Assembly (NCBI RefSeq): GCF_024347295.1
Contig: NZ_AP025458.1
Location: 992,001-1,056,000 of the forward strand
From: Vibrio artabrorum
Lineage (GTDB): Bacteria; Pseudomonadota; Gammaproteobacteria; Enterobacterales; Vibrionaceae
Length of the DNA: 64,000 nt
Direction of reading: 5' to 3'
In this document: positions 54,746 through 63,932 of the stretch, one piece after another
Layout of the letters: every line of letters starts with the position of its first letter
Numbering within the stretch: the stretch's first letter is position 1
Notes under the pieces: model-generated
Seen by the model: the letters and a program-made list of their open reading frames with translations, nothing else
The model's database searches: none
Told to the model about the DNA's origin: nothing
Made by a program: the position numbers and the translations under genes

Positions 54746-56248
54746 ATGAAAAGGATTTTCCACCTTGTTGTGATGAGTGTGTTGAGTAGCTTTTCGCTAT
54801 CGGCATGGTCAGCACAAGAGCAACCGAATATTTTTGTTATCTTCACGGATGATATTGGGATATCAAATCTGAGTGCTTATCACAATGGTGTGATGAGTAG
54901 TGAAACACCGAACATCGATAGTATTGCTGAAAAGGGCATGCTACTGACAGATTATTACGCTCAGCCTTCTTGTACGGCGGGTCGTTCTGCATTCTTAACG
55001 GGTCAACTTCCTGTGCGAACAGGCATGCACTCAGTCGGATTGCCGGGAGGCCCAGTGGGTTTGAGTGCAGACACACCAACGCTTCCTGAAATTCTTAAAA
55101 CCATGGGTTATGTTACGGGTCAGTTTGGTAAAAACCACCTCGGTGACCGAGATGAATTCCTACCGACAATGCACGGTTTTGATGAGTATTGGGGTTGGTT
55201 GTATCACTTGAATGCAATGGAATACACCGAAGATCCAGATTGGCCAAAAGATGGCTCTTTGGATGCCTTTGCACCTCGTAATGTTATTTACGCAAGATCA
55301 GACGGTAAAGGTGGTCAAACGATCGAAGACGATGGTGCATTGTCGATCGAGCGTATGCGTACCCTCGATGACGAAGTGAATAAACACGCGATCAACTTCA
55401 TCGAAAGGGCGGTTGAAGCGGATAAGCCCTTCTTCACTTGGTACTGTCCATCACGTGGTCACGTCTGGACGCACCTGTCACCTGAATACGAAGCGATGCT
55501 TGGCCAAAATGGTTGGGGACTTCAAGAAGTGGTCATGAAAGATCTTGATGATCATGTCGGTGAGATGATGGCGAAAATGGAAGAGCTCGGTATTGCCGAC
55601 AACACCATCATCATTTTCACTGCCGATAACGGCCCAGAGATCATGACTTGGCCCGATGGCGGTATGACACCTTATCGAGGTGAAAAAGGCACAACTTGGG
55701 AAGGTGGCGTAAGAGCACCTGCACTGGTTAGCTGGCCGGGTAAAATCCCTGCGGGTACTGTAGGCAATGGCATCTTTGATGGTATGGACTGGTTACCCAC
55801 TCTGGTCGCTGCGGCTGGTGGTCCACCGGATCTAAAAGAGAAACTGTTGAAAGGTCACGATGGCTTTAAAGCGCACCTTGATGGTTACAACCAAGTGGAT
55901 ATGCTGACTAAAAAAGGCGAGTCAAACCGTAAAGAGATCTACTACTACGAACGAGATCAGCTGCAAGCGGTTCGTGTTGGTGATTGGAAGGCGCATTTCA
56001 TCGTGCAAAACCACGGTTGGAGTGGTCCTAAAGAAGAGTTAAACGCTCCGTTACTGTTTAACTTACGTCGTGACCCATACGAGCGAGCGGCAGAAGAGTC
56101 GGGTATGTACCTAAAATGGATGGGACAAAAAATGTGGGCATTTGGTCCTGCACAAGCTGCTGTACAACAACATCTAGCAACCTTTCAAGAGTGGCCTCCA
56201 GTAACACCTGACTCTCCGGCAGAGAAGACCGGTGGTGTAGGTAACTAG
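54746..56248 (+). CDS. Periplasmic sulfatase (arylsulfatase family)
   Basis: A 500-residue secreted sulfatase. The signal peptide ends near SAWSA. The active-site motif C-T-A-G-R carries Cys76, which must be converted to formylglycine. Metal ligands are in FTDDIG (Asp35-Asp36) and FTADNGPE, and the region after that (YRGEKGTTWEGGVRAP) fits the family. It removes sulfate from a sulfated sugar or aryl compound. No maturase gene is in the window. Confidence 0.88.
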   Translation: MKRIFHLVVMSVLSSFSLSAWSAQEQPNIFVIFTDDIGISNLSAYHNGVMSSETPNIDSIAEKGMLLTDYYAQPSCTAGRSAFLTGQLPVRTGMHSVGLPGGPVGLSADTPTLPEILKTMGYVTGQFGKNHLGDRDEFLPTMHGFDEYWGWLYHLNAMEYTEDPDWPKDGSLDAFAPRNVIYARSDGKGGQTIEDDGALSIERMRTLDDEVNKHAINFIERAVEADKPFFTWYCPSRGHVWTHLSPEYEAMLGQNGWGLQEVVMKDLDDHVGEMMAKMEELGIADNTIIIFTADNGPEIMTWPDGGMTPYRGEKGTTWEGGVRAPALVSWPGKIPAGTVGNGIFDGMDWLPTLVAAAGGPPDLKEKLLKGHDGFKAHLDGYNQVDMLTKKGESNRKEIYYYERDQLQAVRVGDWKAHFIVQNHGWSGPKEELNAPLLFNLRRDPYERAAEESGMYLKWMGQKMWAFGPAQAAVQQHLATFQEWPPVTPDSPAEKTGGVGN

Positions 56249-56261
56249 TTAAATATCATAA

Positions 56262-56293
56262 AAAATCCCGCTCACACAGAGCGGGATTTTTAT
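56262..56293 (+). terminator. Terminator after the sulfatase gene
   Basis: AAAATCCCGCTC and GAGCGGGATTTT (56262-56273, 56279-56290) form a perfect stem followed by T residues. The A-rich left side lets it also end the convergent LacI transcript. Confidence 0.9.
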
Positions 56294-56316
56294 TTGAATG
56301 CGTCTTAACGTTGGTT

Positions 56317-57342
56317 TTATTTTAGCGTCGTTTTTCGTTCAATAAACTTCACGGGTACCATCAGCTTAACTAAGCTGGTGTCTTGCTCTTGAATCTGGCC
56401 AACAACAATTTTCACGGATTCACGAGCAAGGCGTTTGAAATCTTGCTTGAAAGTAGTGAGTTGGTAGTTTAACCATTGAGTCTGTGGGATATCATCAAAG
56501 CCAATCACTTGAAGATCTTCTGGGATACGCAGGTTGAACTCTAAGCGCGCCACATCCATTACTGCCATCGCGAGGTTATCTGTCGCACAGAAAATCGCTT
56601 GAGGATGTGTGGGTTCTGAAAACAGAGTCCGAATGGTATCTAGAGCATCAAGGTAGTCATAGTCAGCTTCAATAACACGAGCTTGTTGGCCAGTGAGGTC
56701 TTCGAATTCAGAGCAAAAGCCCGATTCACGCTCACCGTTGGTGTAGGTCGGAACATTACCGGTTAGGTAAACCGCTGACTTTGTTCCTACGCTATGCAAA
56801 TGCTGAGCGGCAACTTGGCCAGCGGCGTAGTTATCGCTCACTACATGGCTACTTTTCGTCCCTTCAACCACACGTGCGTACTGAACAATAGGGATGTCGA
56901 ACTCTTCACACTCTTCATAAAGCGACTTATTAAAGGTCGCAGAAGCAGCAATCACGCCATCAACTCGGTATTGGAAGATATTAGGAATCGAGTGGTTGTC
57001 GTTATCATCCACTTGCCAAGGAATCAACACCGCAGAGTACCCCTGTTTTTGCAGCTCTGTGGAGATAAGCTGCAGAGTTTTCATGTGGATAGGGTAGTCG
57101 GCATCTGGGAAAACGAGGCCAATCAATTTGGATTCATTTGTCGTCAGACTGCGGGCAAAGGCATTGGGACGATAATTCAACGATTTGGCTGCATCGAACA
57201 CTTTTTGCTTGGTCTTTTCAGACACTGAACTGCCCGGAACAAATACGCGAGATACCGTTGATTGAGAAACGCCAGCAAGTTTAGCGACATCTTTAGAGGT
57301 GACGGTTGGCTTTGACGCCGTGGAGTGTTTTGGAGAGCTCAT
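56317..57342 (-). CDS. LacI-family regulator
   Basis: A 341-residue repressor. The helix-turn-helix is VTSKDVAKLAGVSQSTVSRVF at about residues 13-33, then the hinge helix and a periplasmic-binding-like effector domain (LIGLVFPDADYPIHM, FCATDNLAMAVMD, VIGFDDIPQ). It is convergent with the sulfatase gene and upstream of a decayed barrel, so it probably controls sulfatase-related or nearby transport genes. Confidence 0.87.
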   Translation of the reverse strand: MSSPKHSTASKPTVTSKDVAKLAGVSQSTVSRVFVPGSSVSEKTKQKVFDAAKSLNYRPNAFARSLTTNESKLIGLVFPDADYPIHMKTLQLISTELQKQGYSAVLIPWQVDDNDNHSIPNIFQYRVDGVIAASATFNKSLYEECEEFDIPIVQYARVVEGTKSSHVVSDNYAAGQVAAQHLHSVGTKSAVYLTGNVPTYTNGERESGFCSEFEDLTGQQARVIEADYDYLDALDTIRTLFSEPTHPQAIFCATDNLAMAVMDVARLEFNLRIPEDLQVIGFDDIPQTQWLNYQLTTFKQDFKRLARESVKIVVGQIQEQDTSLVKLMVPVKFIERKTTLK

Positions 57343-57515
57343 AGACCATACTTTTGAAGCAAATTGACTGTGCACAGAGTAACATCATTAGGTACGTATT
57401 CATAAAGTAATACCAAGGAATGGCATGAAAAATAAGGAATAATGTCTATTTTGAATTTTATGTTGGGTATAACCCATTCTCTGTATTGGTAAAACAGTAT
57501 GATGACAGAGGTAGT

Positions 57516-57546
57516 GATAAAAAGCTCTGCGTAAGAGCAGAGCTTT
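57516..57546 (-). terminator. Terminator downstream of the barrel fragment
   Basis: AAAGCTCTGC and GCAGAGCTTT (57521-57530, 57537-57546) pair perfectly, with a T-rich minus-strand exit. Confidence 0.75.
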
Positions 57547-57614
57547 AGATTACGAATTTACCCATAAAATGAGCAACATGCCGCTAAGCCGCTGGTTATT
57601 TAAACCATAAGCCA

Positions 57615-57851
57615 TTAGAAGTAGTAACGAATACCTGCAGCAAATTGGTCATCGCTATTTTCGTAGTGGCTACCAACAGACTTGTCGTTACCATTATCAA
57701 ACTGGTATTCCGTCCAAACTAAGAATTTATTCTTCTTAAAGTGGTACTCAAGGCCTGGGATAATTAACTGACGTTTGTAGCCATTGGCGTTGTTATCAGT
57801 ATCCGTCAAGTAGTTAACGTTAAATAGCGCAGGAAAAACGCTTGAGAACAA
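57615..57851 (-). pseudogene. C-terminal fragment of a KdgM-like porin
   Basis: About 75 codons encode barrel strands (GYKRQLIIPGLEYHF, FLVWTEYQFDNG, DDQFAAGIRYYF) ending in the aromatic C-terminal signal. It resembles the last third of KdgM/OmpL-type oligosaccharide porins. There is no signal peptide or start; the upstream side passes into a repeat-like sequence at about 57838. A functional protein is unlikely. Confidence 0.65.
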
Positions 57852-57960
57852 GGCGGAAATTTTCGATAAGTAGTTATTCTACAATCAAAATTTCTAACGA
57901 CGTTATCGAGTGTTTTAACAAGCTAGGGTGAGCAGTTATTTACTACGATTGGTATCAGTT
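57838..57960. repeat. Vibrio-type intergenic repeat, tentative
   Basis: The stretch with GAGAACAAGGCGG near 57843 and AGGGTGAGCAGTTATTTACT near 57925 resembles, from memory, a dispersed intergenic repeat of Vibrio genomes. It abuts the porin fragment. Copy number cannot be shown, since no second copy is in the window. Confidence 0.35.
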
Positions 57961-57997
57961 GTTAGTGGAGCAATAATGAATGGGTTGGAGCACTGAC

Positions 57998-58075
57998 TAG
58001 GAGCGAGAAGGCTCTCCTAGTACGGTACGCGTAGCAACCTAAAGTCAATGTCTGTTTAGGTTGCTACTGTTTCTT
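57998..58075 (+). ncRNA. Two consecutive perfect hairpins, possible small RNA 3' end
   Basis: ACTAGGAG/CTCCTAGT (57998-58005, 58016-58023) is followed at once by GTAGCAACCTAAA/TTTAGGTTGCTAC (58031-58043, 58055-58067), then TGTTTCTTTTT on the plus strand. That order fits a structured RNA ending in a terminator. It could also be only the plus-strand side of a terminator pair or a folded repeat. Confidence 0.35.
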
Positions 58076-58117
58076 TTTAAACTTTTGGCTTTTATCGTTT
58101 GTATTAAAGCGTCTCGA

Positions 58118-59134
58118 TTACAGCGTTGGGTTCATGATGCTTGAAGTACGCTCGAACACATCTAGACCTTGCTGTTGTAGCCAGTAAGGAAGGTCGATAA
58201 GAACCCAGTTCTCAGACAGCTTATCACCGTCGCGGTAGTAAACGTCAACCACTTGCATGTTTGCACGTACTTCACCGCCCGTCATACCTAAGAAGCCACC
58301 TGTTGGTGTATTTGATAGGTTTGGCCAACCGAAGAAACAAGAGAAGTTACCTTCAGCGAAACGACAAACGTGGCCGTTGAACTTCTTATCTTTCAAGTTG
58401 TTGCGGAAAGGAAGTTGGTGCTGTTGTTGGTAGCGAGGAATGGTGTAAGACGCGCCGATACCACATGGGCCGTACCAAATCATGTCTTTTGACCAGCTCT
58501 TCGCGAGTACTTCTGGTGGGCAACCCATCGCGCCGCTGTCGTTAAGAGCCGACAAGTCATCAACCATTTTGTTGACTAGAGCCAGCGTTGCAACGCCTTC
58601 TTCTGGAGCCGCATCTTCGAATAACAGACCATCGTGGTTACGTGGGCCAGGGTAGACGAAGTGCTTACCCGTTGATGGTGGCAGTGGGTAGCAACCCGCT
58701 TGATCCATCATGCCTAGTAGGTCTAGGAAGAGGCCTGTTTTTGTGATTTTGCCATCAACCACACAGTTAAATTCTGCGTAGCGAACGTTCATGATCTTGC
58801 CCGTTGGGCGCATGCCTAGGTATTCAGCGTCGAATAGACCCATGAAGTGACCCATGCTCATTACCCAAATCTCATCTGGGTTGATTTCGTTGTTGCCGCC
58901 GATGAAGATATCTTGACGACGTTGCATACGAGTCATTGACTTCATCATTGGCGCCCAGAATACGTCAGCGGCTGCTTGTGCGCCTTCTTGCTCACGGAAT
59001 GGATAAACACCGCGCCATAAGTAATCTTCAGACGTGTGTGCTTTTAAAACTTCAGCAACGTTCTCGTGAGTTGCGTTTTCCATTGCATCGAAATACTCAC
59101 GAACAATGCGTTTAGCTTCTTGATATTTAGACAT
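58118..59134 (-). CDS. Two-domain SnoaL-like (NTF2 fold) protein
   Basis: A 338-residue soluble protein built of two SnoaL-like halves, about residues 1-150 (KAHTSEDYLWRGVYPFREQEG) and 190-338 (WSKDMIWYGPCGIG, then VVDVYYRDGDKLSENWVLID). The family includes polyketide cyclases and many small-molecule isomerases or hydratases. It lies 125 bases behind an MFS gene on the same strand, so the pair may take up and process one substrate. Confidence 0.78.
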   Translation of the reverse strand: MSKYQEAKRIVREYFDAMENATHENVAEVLKAHTSEDYLWRGVYPFREQEGAQAAADVFWAPMMKSMTRMQRRQDIFIGGNNEINPDEIWVMSMGHFMGLFDAEYLGMRPTGKIMNVRYAEFNCVVDGKITKTGLFLDLLGMMDQAGCYPLPPSTGKHFVYPGPRNHDGLLFEDAAPEEGVATLALVNKMVDDLSALNDSGAMGCPPEVLAKSWSKDMIWYGPCGIGASYTIPRYQQQHQLPFRNNLKDKKFNGHVCRFAEGNFSCFFGWPNLSNTPTGGFLGMTGGEVRANMQVVDVYYRDGDKLSENWVLIDLPYWLQQQGLDVFERTSSIMNPTL

Positions 59135-59259
59135 AATAATTTCTCTTTGTGTTGTCGAGCCAACATTCGGAACAGGACTCGATTGGGATTTTGTTACCGG
59201 CTGATTTTTCAGCTGGCTTTAAATTTTTCGTACTTGAATTTCAGCGTATGAGTATCGAA

Positions 59260-60564
59260 TTAAGCTTTTGCTGTTTCTGCTTTTTTGCTTTTATCGAAGA
59301 TGCCGCCTTTCAGTGTTTCTGGTAGAGATAGCCACAGTAGACCCGCTACAATCCATACGATTGGCGAGCCCCACATTGCTGTCTCAAGATCGGAGCGTGC
59401 TTGGATGAAGACCAGCACCATAGGAGCCCACATGCCGATGATACGGCCACCGTGGAACAGTGCTGCACCGAAGCTACGTAAGTGAGCTGGGAACAATTCA
59501 GAGAAGTAACCACCCCATACCGCAGAAGCAGACAGACCAAAGTTGTAGATAAGACCAAGGATAGCGAGCATGTTTAGGCTGCCGATCATCATATCGCTTG
59601 GTGCAACGAAGAATACTGAAGCCATTACACCCGCAAGGATGAAACCAAACGCGTTTACTTTACGACCGTATTTATCAGCGATCGCTCCCCATACCCAAGC
59701 ACCGAACAGAGAACCGAAAGCTGAGATAGAGAAGATGATGCCGATAGTTGCGCCGTCAAATTGACGAACTTCTTTTAGGTACGTTGTTACAAAGCCAGAA
59801 AAGAATTGGTAACCATAGAAGTTAAGACCAGCCAGTAATAGACATGTAATCGTTAACTTGCGGTATGGCGCGCTGATCATTTCACCCCAAGAACCTTTTT
59901 TCGCTTCGGTGACTTCGCCTGCGGCATTTGTGGTCGCTTGTTGATCTTCTTCACCATACGCGATCACTTTCTTGTCGCTAGGTAGGATGAACATCATCAG
60001 TGCAGCCGCGACGAGAGGAGGAATACCACCTACCCACATTAGGCTCTGCCAAGGTGCATCAACGCTCGAAATAAACGCTGCATACGCACCCATTGCCATT
60101 AGAGCAACCGAGAACATTGAAGAAGCGAATGCGGTTAACTTACCGCGAACCGACGGTGTGAATAGGCCGATCATCAGGCTTACCGCTACCGTGAAGTAAC
60201 CACCTAAAGAAATACCAATGATGAAACGCATCGCTGCCCACATGGCGTAGTCAGTAAACATCATGTTGATGATGGTTGCGCCGCCGTTCAGTGCTGTGAT
60301 GACAATAAGAGTTGATTTCTTACCAAAGTTTGATGCCACCCAGGCACAGCTTAGAGCACCAATAAGCGCACCAATCGACTGCCATGTATAGAACTGTGCG
60401 GTGTCCGCTAAGTTAATGCCATCATAAGCATCTACGATGTAGGGGCGTACGTAGTCAATAATTACAAAGTTATAACAATAGAAAAAGTAGCCAACTAGAA
60501 TTGCAAGATAAGCAGCTACCCTTTGAATCATAGGAACTTCGCTCATGTGTTTTTTAGTAGTCAT
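59260..60564 (-). CDS. MFS transporter
   Basis: A 434-residue major facilitator with 12 membrane helices. The loop 2-3 motif reads GKKSTLI, and GAIADKYGRK in the second half is the repeat of the same signature. N- and C-terminal halves are joined by a central polar loop (EEDQQATTNAAGEVTEAKKG). It resembles aromatic-acid/sugar-acid symporters of the MHS or AAHS type. Divergent from the symporter gene at 60911. Confidence 0.83.
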   Translation of the reverse strand: MTTKKHMSEVPMIQRVAAYLAILVGYFFYCYNFVIIDYVRPYIVDAYDGINLADTAQFYTWQSIGALIGALSCAWVASNFGKKSTLIVITALNGGATIINMMFTDYAMWAAMRFIIGISLGGYFTVAVSLMIGLFTPSVRGKLTAFASSMFSVALMAMGAYAAFISSVDAPWQSLMWVGGIPPLVAAALMMFILPSDKKVIAYGEEDQQATTNAAGEVTEAKKGSWGEMISAPYRKLTITCLLLAGLNFYGYQFFSGFVTTYLKEVRQFDGATIGIIFSISAFGSLFGAWVWGAIADKYGRKVNAFGFILAGVMASVFFVAPSDMMIGSLNMLAILGLIYNFGLSASAVWGGYFSELFPAHLRSFGAALFHGGRIIGMWAPMVLVFIQARSDLETAMWGSPIVWIVAGLLWLSLPETLKGGIFDKSKKAETAKA

Positions 60565-60910
60565 GACCGATAAACCTTTATTTTTGATAGGGTGTTTTTA
60601 GTTTTGATTTATGTGTAGTGGTCATTACTGTTCACTACACCGCATTCATTTCGGTAGAGATAATAGAATTTTTATGGTTATTAGTTCCGTGATCAAAGTC
60701 AATTTTAAAATGAGTGCGTACCCATTTTGTATATTTTGGTGATCTTGATCTCATTCGATCGTAATTTGCATTTCATTGAGTGTTTTCGAGGTTGTATTTA
60801 CAATCTTAGTGACAATAATCACACTTACTATGAGTTTTTGAAGGAAGTTATTCTTTTTTGAGTACTATTGGATGCGAATATATCGCCAAATCAAATAAAC
60901 GGAATCTAAA
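60565..60910. other. Divergent promoter region between MFS and symporter genes
   Basis: About 346 AT-rich bases without a gene. It contains one good and one weak CRP-like site (listed separately). Confidence 0.6.
60738..60753. promoter_or_regulatory. CRP-like binding site
   Basis: GGTGATCTTGATCTCA agrees with 13 of 16 positions of the CRP core TGTGATCTAGATCACA. A weaker match, CGTGATCAAAGTCAAT, lies at 60688-60703. Either could give catabolite control of the divergent transporter genes. Confidence 0.55.
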
Positions 60911-62452
60911 ATGGTTACGTACTCAAGTGTGGTGGTTATTGCTCTTTATGTAATAACGACATTATTTATCAGTTATTTAGTTAATAAGCGTTCAAGCTCT
61001 AGTGGCGACTTTTCAACGGGTGGAAAGCAGTTCGGCTGGTTTACCGCAGGTGTGTCGATTCTTGCGACTTATATTAGTGCGATGACGTTTGTAGGCATGC
61101 CGGGTTGGGTTTACCGTTCCGGTCTAGAAGCGATGAGTGTCCACTTAAATTACCCAATAGTGATTTTTTTCACTGTGGTTTTCTTTGTTCCGGTTTTTTA
61201 TAAACTCGGCCTGACCTCGATCTACGAATATTTAGAGCATCGTTTTGGTGTGGTGGCTCGTACCATTAATTCCGTTGTATTTATTGTGGTTCAGTGTATT
61301 TCGGCTGGGGTTATTCTGTATGCGGTTGCCCTGATCTTAGTGCAAGTGCTTCCGATTGGTATTTTTGAAGCGATCATCTATATCAGTTTGTTTACTGCTT
61401 TGTATACGTATTCGGGGGGGATTTCGACTGTAATATGGACAGATCTGCTTCAGTCTGCGGTGCTTATTATTGGTAGCATTGCCATTTTTGTCTTATTACT
61501 CATGCAGATTAATAGCGGAGATACGGTGTCTCCCGAGCATCTAAATATCATTAATCTGGATTTTGATTTCGGTGTTGATACCACATTGTGGGCAGGCGTA
61601 GTGGCCGTCAGCTTCTTACATCTAAGTGTGTATGGTACTAACCAATTAATTATTCAAAGAACCCTCGCGACAAAAAATGTGGAGATGGCGCAAAAGTCGA
61701 TGCTGCTTTGTGGCTACGGTGCGTTCTTTATTTATCTTTTTTTTGCCGTGATGGGCGTCTTACTCAGTGTCTTTTACCAAGATCAAAGTTTTGAAAACAG
61801 CAATGAAGTCATTCTCGATTTTGTGTTCAACCATACTAATCCAATCATTGTTGGGCTGGTGATTTCAGCCTTGTCGGCTGCGGCAATGTCGACGTTGGAT
61901 TCCACTTACAACTCTATGGCAACGGTCGCGACGTTCGATTTCTATAAACGCTTTTTCTGCAAGCAAGCTTCGGATGCGCATTACGAATCGGTGGCAAGAA
62001 AAATGAGTCTTGTGGCCGCCGTTCTGGTTATTGTCCCGGCTTTGTTGGCGGTCTCGAACGAGTCTGTGCTGAAAACCATTGCGAGTTTAACCTCTATTTT
62101 TGTCGGTATTCGCCTTGGTTCTTTCATTCTCGGTCTGTTTTTCAAAAACGCCAATGAAAAAGGTGTGATTGCTGGCAGTATTGGGAGCGTCATCGGGGTG
62201 TTTATTGCTAAATACAGTGGCATTGCTTGGCCTTGGTTAGCATTGCTGGGCACTGCGATTTTCTTAGTTTTAGGTGTAGTCGTCAGTCGCTTCTGGGGAA
62301 AAGTCAATGAACAACAACAGGCATTTATCGCCACGCAGAAGCACTTATTTGCAAAGCCTGCTGCCAGCCATTACGGCTTGCTTGTGTTCGCTGTTATTAC
62401 GATAGCGGTTTGTACGGTTATTCCTGATTGGCTTTATGCTGCTCTTTCTTAA
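60911..62452 (+). CDS. Sodium:solute symporter (SSS family)
   Basis: A 513-residue membrane protein with about 13 helices. SSS features include the early GGKQFGWFTAGVSILATYISAMTF (sodium-site helix), the tyrosine/glycine-rich LYTYSGGISTVIWTD segment near residue 165, and LVISALSAAAMSTLDSTYNS near residue 320 (second sodium-site helix). It is followed 26 bases on by L-serine dehydratase, so an amino acid such as serine is a reasonable guess; sugar or sugar-acid uptake is possible. Confidence 0.85.
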   Translation: MVTYSSVVVIALYVITTLFISYLVNKRSSSSGDFSTGGKQFGWFTAGVSILATYISAMTFVGMPGWVYRSGLEAMSVHLNYPIVIFFTVVFFVPVFYKLGLTSIYEYLEHRFGVVARTINSVVFIVVQCISAGVILYAVALILVQVLPIGIFEAIIYISLFTALYTYSGGISTVIWTDLLQSAVLIIGSIAIFVLLLMQINSGDTVSPEHLNIINLDFDFGVDTTLWAGVVAVSFLHLSVYGTNQLIIQRTLATKNVEMAQKSMLLCGYGAFFIYLFFAVMGVLLSVFYQDQSFENSNEVILDFVFNHTNPIIVGLVISALSAAAMSTLDSTYNSMATVATFDFYKRFFCKQASDAHYESVARKMSLVAAVLVIVPALLAVSNESVLKTIASLTSIFVGIRLGSFILGLFFKNANEKGVIAGSIGSVIGVFIAKYSGIAWPWLALLGTAIFLVLGVVVSRFWGKVNEQQQAFIATQKHLFAKPAASHYGLLVFAVITIAVCTVIPDWLYAALS

Positions 62453-62478
62453 TGGTTTAAAATTTAACTGGTAAATGT

Positions 62479-63849
62479 ATGCTGTCCATTTTTGATATCT
62501 ACAAAATTGGTGTGGGTCCCTCTAGTTCACACACCAATGGCCCAATGATTGCGGGTTTTCATTTCACTCAATTGATCGCCGATAGAATCACAGATGTGGT
62601 TCGTGTTCAGGTCGATCTCTATGGTTCATTGTCGTTAACTGGGATCGGACACCACACGGATAGAGCGACGATTTTAGGCTTGCTCGGTAATAAACCCGAT
62701 ACCATAAAAATAAGCAGTGCCAATCAAGCCATGCGTTTTGCTATAGACAGTGGACAAATGCGGTTGAGTGGCTGTCGCACCATTGGCTTTAATTATCAAA
62801 CAGACATGCTATTTCACGAAGACAATCTACCTTTGCATGAAAACGGGATGATGATTACCGCATTTGATCAAAGTGGAAACGTGATTGTTGATGAAACCTA
62901 TTACTCGATTGGAGGTGGCTTTATTGCCACCGCCGATGAACTGCAAAGTGGTTGTCAGAGCCAACCGACGGAGGTGATGTTCCCATTTAGCAGTGCCGAT
63001 GAAATGCTCGCGCAGGCGGATAAGAATGGCATGAGCTTGGGGGGCATGATTTTACAAAATGAAGAGGCTTTTCAAAGCTCAGATGCTATTTCAGAAAAGG
63101 TCGATCAAATTTGGCGCGTGATGACTCGTTGTATGGAGCGTGGCTTTGAAACCGAAGGCATTCTTGATGGTGGTTTGAACGTGACACGCCGAGCGCCAAA
63201 TTTGTTGAAAAAACTTGAAGCGAATGCCGCGGTTGAAAATGATCCAATGGAAATCATGGATTGGATCAACTTGTTTGCGTTTGCGGTCAGCGAAGAAAAT
63301 GCCGCAGGTGGCCAGGTGGTGACATCACCCACCAATGGCGCGGCGGGTGTTATTCCTGCCGTATTGATGTATTACCACCGCTTTATTAAAGAGCTTGATA
63401 CCAAGCAGTTAAAAGACTTTTTAGCTGTATCGGGGGCGATCGGGATTTTGTATAAAACCAATGCGTCGATTTCCGGTGCGGAAGTTGGGTGCCAAGGTGA
63501 AGTCGGTGTGTCCTCATCAATGGCCGCTGCCGGTTTAACGGCGTTACGCGGTGGCAGTAATGAACAGATTTGTATTGCCGCAGAAATCGCAATGGAGCAC
63601 TCATTGGGTATGACATGTGATCCTATTGGTGGCTTGGTGCAAGTGCCGTGTATTGAGCGAAACGCGATGGGGGCAATGAAAGCCATTAACGCTTCACGCA
63701 TGGCGCTTAAACGTAACAGTAAATCTCTAATATCCTTGGATAAGGTTATCGAAACCATGTACCAAACGGGCAAAGATATGAACAAGAAGTATCGTGAAAC
63801 ATCACTCGGTGGGCTTGCACTAATTCACCTAGCTGCACCGTGTGAGTAA
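62479..63849 (+). CDS. sdaA: L-serine ammonia-lyase, iron-sulfur dependent
   Basis: A 456-residue single-chain enzyme that turns L-serine into pyruvate and ammonia. The beta domain starts SIFDIYKIGVGPSSSHT. The alpha domain holds the cluster ligands: GCQGEVGVSSSMAAAG, GMTCDPIGG and VQVPCIERNAMGA give the three cysteines. Length fits the type 2 SdaA/SdaB group. With the adjacent symporter it would let the cell use serine as carbon and nitrogen source. Confidence 0.92.
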   Translation: MLSIFDIYKIGVGPSSSHTNGPMIAGFHFTQLIADRITDVVRVQVDLYGSLSLTGIGHHTDRATILGLLGNKPDTIKISSANQAMRFAIDSGQMRLSGCRTIGFNYQTDMLFHEDNLPLHENGMMITAFDQSGNVIVDETYYSIGGGFIATADELQSGCQSQPTEVMFPFSSADEMLAQADKNGMSLGGMILQNEEAFQSSDAISEKVDQIWRVMTRCMERGFETEGILDGGLNVTRRAPNLLKKLEANAAVENDPMEIMDWINLFAFAVSEENAAGGQVVTSPTNGAAGVIPAVLMYYHRFIKELDTKQLKDFLAVSGAIGILYKTNASISGAEVGCQGEVGVSSSMAAAGLTALRGGSNEQICIAAEIAMEHSLGMTCDPIGGLVQVPCIERNAMGAMKAINASRMALKRNSKSLISLDKVIETMYQTGKDMNKKYRETSLGGLALIHLAAPCE

Positions 63850-63876
63850 TCTGAGGTTACACTCACGAGGCCAATA

Positions 63877-63932
63877 AGAAAGCCCAACTGTACTCGATTG
63901 TCGATATCGTAGTCGGTTGGGCTTTCTGTTTT
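63877..63932 (+). terminator. Terminator after sdaA
   Basis: AGAAAGCCCAAC (63877-63888) pairs with GTTGGGCTTTCT (63916-63927) around a 27-base loop that can itself fold, then GTTTTT. Confidence 0.85.

Noticed and set aside
58031..58067. Integron attC site
   Set aside because: The stem is perfect and lacks the conserved R and L box core sites with an extrahelical base, and no integrase or cassette array is near.
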